A stretch of DNA of 7,906 nt from Sneathiella sp. Its GTDB lineage: Bacteria; Pseudomonadota; Alphaproteobacteria; Sneathiellales; Sneathiellaceae. Under the pieces are notes generated by a model, which did no database searches, was not told the DNA's origin, and worked only from the letters and a program-made list of their open reading frames with translations. Where the stretch lies: positions 1 to 7,906 of the forward strand of contig NVRR01000143.1 in the NCBI GenBank assembly GCA_002732675.1, read 5' to 3'. Positions within the stretch are counted from its first letter, which is position 1; every line of letters begins with the position of its first letter. Shown piece by piece: positions 4,391 through 7,906 of this stretch. The position numbers and the translations under genes are program-made.

Positions 4391-7300
4391 CTATTTTTTG
4401 GAAGCAGCTATCCTATCAACGATGATGGACGTGAGGTGCTCAACATTTTTGCCCTCCAGAATATTCAGGTGATTCCCACTTAGCTGAATTCCGTCAACTT
4501 CTTTATCTGTGAAGTTTTTCCAACCGAAACTGTCATCGGTCGTCATGACTTTCTCGTCGTCAAGCGTTACGGGCGTACTCCGAAATAGCGTAATTTTTGC
4601 GGCAATGGGGCCACCTTTATATTGCTCTGCAGCAGCTAACCAGGCAAATTCCAGAAGGCTCAGTCTATAGCGGGCAGGGAAATAGTGAGCTGCATATCGT
4701 ATGTATTTTTCTGCAAGCTTGGTATTGCTAAGCTTTCCACGTATTCGTTGCCACAATCCAATCACGCCTTCTTTTCTAATTTTTGTGGCTTCATATAGCA
4801 GTCGCTCAACCCCGCCGTTTTCATATTTTGGATTGAACCCTGGACCATAAGTATCAATAATTCCTAGGAACGATACTTCCTCGTTTTCTTGCTCAAGCTG
4901 GCGGGCTATTTCGAATGCGGTCAAGCCACCACCGCTATAACCTGCAATGTTATAGGGACCTTTTCTTTGGCGAACGCGTATGTCGCGTATGTGTTCCTTC
5001 GCCATCGCCTCGATTGAGCTGTGAGGGGTATGTCCAAGGATGCCCCGCGTCTGAATTCCAATTACCGGATAATGCTTTCCAAGCAGAGTGCCTAGTTGCC
5101 ATAGGTTGTTAACATTGCCGCCAAGACCACCGACGATAAAGAAAGGCTGCCCGTCGGTATCCTGATTGATAACTGTAGTGGTGCACCATTCATCGTCTTT
5201 CTGAATAGGCGCTGTCGTTGGATGGGCGGTGCTCCCATCGCGCTCTGAGGAAGTTTTGCGTTCAAGAACCGATGCTCCTTGCGGAATAGTCTGACAAATT
5301 TTCACAGCGAGCTTTTCGATCGTCGGATTCAAAAATAGCGTTGATATGGGTAAATCAATCGCATATTTCTTAAAAATTTGCTCAAACAACCGCAATGCCA
5401 ATAGGGAATGGCCTCCCAGTTCAAAGAAATCGTCATCACGTTTCAGGCTATCTATCGACAGAATTCGGCACCATAGGATTTCCAGTTGATCTTCGACAGC
5501 GGAAATTGACTCCAGGTCAGGCTGCTTTTGAATACTATCTGTCTCAGCAACGAGCTTTGCATCAGGTGTTATTTCTAAAGCGGAGTTTTCAGGCGAAGGA
5601 GAATTTACGCCAATGTCGAAATTATCGCCCGATGAAATTTGAGACAGTAACGTACTGAACTGCCGCATATGGCGGAGGATGGTTTCGGTGTCGAATAGAT
5701 CAGTATTATAGCTCCATTCCATGGAGGCATGATCGCCGTCTTCCATGATATTAAGGAAAATTTCGAAATGCTCATGGGTTCGCGGATTGGAAACCAATTT
5801 GACTTCAAGGTTCGCGAGTTCCAGGCTGCTCAGGTCAATGCCATTGTCAAAGTTAAAGACGATCGGAGTCAATAAAACACGAGAAGGGTCGCGTTTTATC
5901 TTCAGGTCTTTTAGCAATGTACCATAGGTGTAATGTTGATGATCAAGGGCATCGAGCATTGCACCGCGAACCGTCTTCATATAGCTGCTAAACGGAATAC
6001 TTTCGTCGAAAAAACTGCGGATGGGCAATAGATTGACACAATGGCCCACGACACCTTCTAGTTCACGGGCAGATTGCCCTGACGAAGCCATGCCGAGGAC
6101 GAGGTCTTTTTGGCCCGATTGCTGGTAGATATAGAGCTTAAAGGCGGCAAAGAGGATGTTGACAAAAGTGCACCCATTCTTTGCTGCGACAGTGCGTAAA
6201 CCGCTTACCGTATTGCGGTCAATTGAGCCATCTAATCGATGACTGTTTGTTGTTTTTCCCGCAGGGTGAGGCCGGTCGGTTGGGAATTCCATGGTTGGCG
6301 GAATGGTTCGGAATTGATCGAGCCAGTATTTTTCCGAAGCCTCCCGGTCCGGGCTTGCCTGCCATAAGCGTTCAACGCGGGCGTAGTCGAGGATACTTTG
6401 CGCTGGATCCATACGGATCGTATCGTCGCTTTGGCTCGCCGTATAAAACTTTCCTATATCGTTGGCAATAATATCGATGGACCAGCCGTCACACACGATA
6501 TGATGGGCCGTAATGACCAGGATATGTTCGTCGTCATCAAGGGCAACCAACTGTCCTCTTACAAACGGTTCATTGGCGTGATCAAAGGGAATATTGACTT
6601 CATCGAGAAGGATTTGATTGAGCTTGCGATTCCGCTCAGAGGCGGACATCGTTGAAAGATCAATCAGCGGGACATCAATATCCAGATCTGGACCAATAAT
6701 CATATTGGCGCCGTCATCCGTAAAATGGGCGCGCAACGCATCATGTCGCTGGAAGGTTTTGTATGTGGCGTCCATAAGCGCCAGTCGATCAAGAGGGCCT
6801 TTTATTTTCAGACTGACAGACTCATTGAAGGCAGTGGAGGAAACCGGATTAATCAGAGTCGCCATCCAGATTTCTTTTTGCGATTCCGTGGTTGGAATGC
6901 TCACGGTTGTCAAATGCGCATCATTGGTTGTTGCCAACGCCTTGCCACCTAATAATTGAGGCGGAGGCCCTGATAGCCTCTTGGTTCCGGCCAACACGGA
7001 CGTGACGCGATGGCCAAAAAATCCCGCTTCAATGAGTTCGTCTGCCGATTCCTTGAAGGCTTCGATAATATAATCGATATCGTCTTCCGTATGGGCAGTC
7101 GTCAGGTAACTTGGGAAATCCTCCAGGATAAAGACGCCTTTTTCCCGCAAAAGCGCGAAGAGAAGATTTCCATATTTCTGTGGATCTTCAACGCTGACAT
7201 ACATCAGCGAGCCGCAATTGGTCATGCGGATAGGAATATTCTGCGCCTGGAAATAGCTATCAACTGCGGAGGCAAGCCGGTCGCCCTTAGCATTCATGAC

Positions 7301-7906
7301 TTTCCAGAAGAAGGGGGGTTGTTCCTTAAAGAAAGTGAGCATGGCCTTGACGCTGGCCATGGCCAGAGGATGCCGCACAAAAGTGCCCGCGAAGAAGGTG
7401 ACCGGCTTGTCGGGGAAAGAATCGTCCCCATATTGCCACATGCCACCATCAAAGGTATCCATAAATTTAGCTTTGCCCGCGACCACACCGATCGGCAAGC
7501 CACCACCAACAATTTTACCATAGGTCACAAGATCCGCGTCAACGCCGTAGAATTCCTGGGCGCCTCGCGGGCCAAATCGGAAACCGGTGACAACTTCATC
7601 AAAGATAAACAGGCTGCCCGCACGTTCTGTGATCTGCCGGATATCCCGGATAAACTGTCGCGGCTGGAGATCAGGCCGACGGCTTTGCACAGGCTCGACA
7701 ATTACGGCGGCCAGTTCGTCGGCAATTTCCCGGATAACATCTAGGGATTGTTCAGTGCCATAGGGCAGCACAATCATGTCCCCTGCGGCACGTTTGGGAA
7801 TACCGGGCGCCATGGGAAGTGACTTGAGCGCGCCATTTGTATTGACACCGCGCACAAGCACTTCATCAAAATTACCATGATAATCACGGGCAAACATGAC
7901 GATTTT
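4391..7906 (-). CDS. hybrid PKS/NRPS terminal part: aminotransferase-condensation-carrier-thioesterase, N-terminus off window
   Basis: The frame is open past the right edge, and the Met at 7897 is internal (KIVMFARDYHG), so this is only the C-terminal 1171 residues. Counting from that Met, residues 1-295 are a class III, glutamate-semialdehyde-type aminotransferase with YHG (6-8), E68, D100 in IFDEVVTGFR and the PLP lysine K128 in TYGKIVGGG. Such domains in mycosubtilin, iturin and microcystin synthetases turn a carrier-bound beta-keto group into an amine. Residues 328-765 are a condensation domain: TESQKEIW, RHDALRA and an intact HHIVCDG (465-471). Residues 800-872 are a carrier protein with phosphopantetheine serine S831 in LGGHSLLAL. 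Residues 912-1163 are a type I thioesterase with GYSGG (S988), D1015 and H1143 as the probable triad. About 35 linker residues separate condensation and carrier domains, so the adenylation domain is absent. The protein ends SKK at TAG 4391-4393. Product unknown, probably a lipopeptide-like amide. Confidence 0.95.
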   Translation of the reverse strand, partial: KIVMFARDYHGNFDEVLVRGVNTNGALKSLPMAPGIPKRAAGDMIVLPYGTEQSLDVIREIADELAAVIVEPVQSRRPDLQPRQFIRDIRQITERAGSLFIFDEVVTGFRFGPRGAQEFYGVDADLVTYGKIVGGGLPIGVVAGKAKFMDTFDGGMWQYGDDSFPDKPVTFFAGTFVRHPLAMASVKAMLTFFKEQPPFFWKVMNAKGDRLASAVDSYFQAQNIPIRMTNCGSLMYVSVEDPQKYGNLLFALLREKGVFILEDFPSYLTTAHTEDDIDYIIEAFKESADELIEAGFFGHRVTSVLAGTKRLSGPPPQLLGGKALATTNDAHLTTVSIPTTESQKEIWMATLINPVSSTAFNESVSLKIKGPLDRLALMDATYKTFQRHDALRAHFTDDGANMIIGPDLDIDVPLIDLSTMSASERNRKLNQILLDEVNIPFDHANEPFVRGQLVALDDDEHILVITAHHIVCDGWSIDIIANDIGKFYTASQSDDTIRMDPAQSILDYARVERLWQASPDREASEKYWLDQFRTIPPTMEFPTDRPHPAGKTTNSHRLDGSIDRNTVSGLRTVAAKNGCTFVNILFAAFKLYIYQQSGQKDLVLGMASSGQSARELEGVVGHCVNLLPIRSFFDESIPFSSYMKTVRGAMLDALDHQHYTYGTLLKDLKIKRDPSRVLLTPIVFNFDNGIDLSSLELANLEVKLVSNPRTHEHFEIFLNIMEDGDHASMEWSYNTDLFDTETILRHMRQFSTLLSQISSGDNFDIGVNSPSPENSALEITPDAKLVAETDSIQKQPDLESISAVEDQLEILWCRILSIDSLKRDDDFFELGGHSLLALRLFEQIFKKYAIDLPISTLFLNPTIEKLAVKICQTIPQGASVLERKTSSERDGSTAHPTTAPIQKDDEWCTTTVINQDTDGQPFFIVGGLGGNVNNLWQLGTLLGKHYPVIGIQTRGILGHTPHSSIEAMAKEHIRDIRVRQRKGPYNIAGYSGGGLTAFEIARQLEQENEEVSFLGIIDTYGPGFNPKYENGGVERLLYEATKIRKEGVIGLWQRIRGKLSNTKLAEKYIRYAAHYFPARYRLSLLEFAWLAAAEQYKGGPIAAKITLFRSTPVTLDDEKVMTTDDSFGWKNFTDKEVDGIQLSGNHLNILEGKNVEHLTSIIVDRIAASKK

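Noticed and set aside
7010..7744. Long plus-strand open frame of 244 codons
   Set aside because: It lies antisense to the aminotransferase domain, whose family motifs are unmistakable on the minus strand. The plus-strand peptide has no recognisable domain and is a codon-bias shadow.
1..7906. CRISPR array, integrase or insertion-sequence transposase
   Set aside because: I searched for spaced direct repeats and for transposase or integrase motifs on both strands and saw none.

Overview
The window looks like alphaproteobacterial chromosome of moderate GC. The left part carries conserved housekeeping genes on the minus strand: a DUF2948-type gene downstream of murA, then dcd, then a very small basic protein. 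MurA, Dcd and the DUF2948 protein all read as alphaproteobacterial family members. The genus cannot be fixed from the sequence; a marine Rhodospirillales-like lineage is only a guess.

Layout. Positions 1-374 (-) hold a DUF2948-type gene cut by the left edge. Positions 403-1695 (-) are murA, the first committed step of peptidoglycan synthesis. Positions 1696-1897 are an intergenic region with several hairpins. Positions 1898-2452 (-) are dcd (dCTP deaminase, dUMP/dTTP supply), with a recognisable promoter upstream. Positions 2538-2711 (-) are a 57-residue basic protein gene. A complete tRNA-Thr(GGU) with encoded CCA and a good promoter lies at 2865-2939 (+).

The character changes after the tRNA. 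Positions 2940-3267 are AT-rich with no convincing gene; they hold a GC-rich hairpin and a perfect 16-bp inverted repeat just upstream of the next gene. Positions 3268-4062 (+) encode a multi-pass membrane protein that aligns with CPBP (CAAX protease/bacteriocin-processing) proteins but lacks most catalytic residues. Positions 4063-4390 hold a strong hairpin and short frame-shifted coding-like pieces.

From 4391 to the right edge (-) runs the 3' half of a very large assembly-line gene, read into from beyond the window. The visible order is PLP-dependent aminotransferase, condensation domain, carrier protein, thioesterase. This is the terminal part of a hybrid polyketide/nonribosomal peptide synthetase. 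The aminotransferase should convert a carrier-bound beta-keto group to a beta-amine, the condensation domain should form an amide, and the thioesterase should release the product. No adenylation domain lies between the condensation and carrier domains, so the last building block would have to be loaded from another protein. That is the most interesting point in the window. A tRNA gene followed by AT-rich DNA, a degenerate membrane protein and a biosynthetic gene fits an acquired island beside conserved core genes, but no integrase or duplicated attachment site is visible here.
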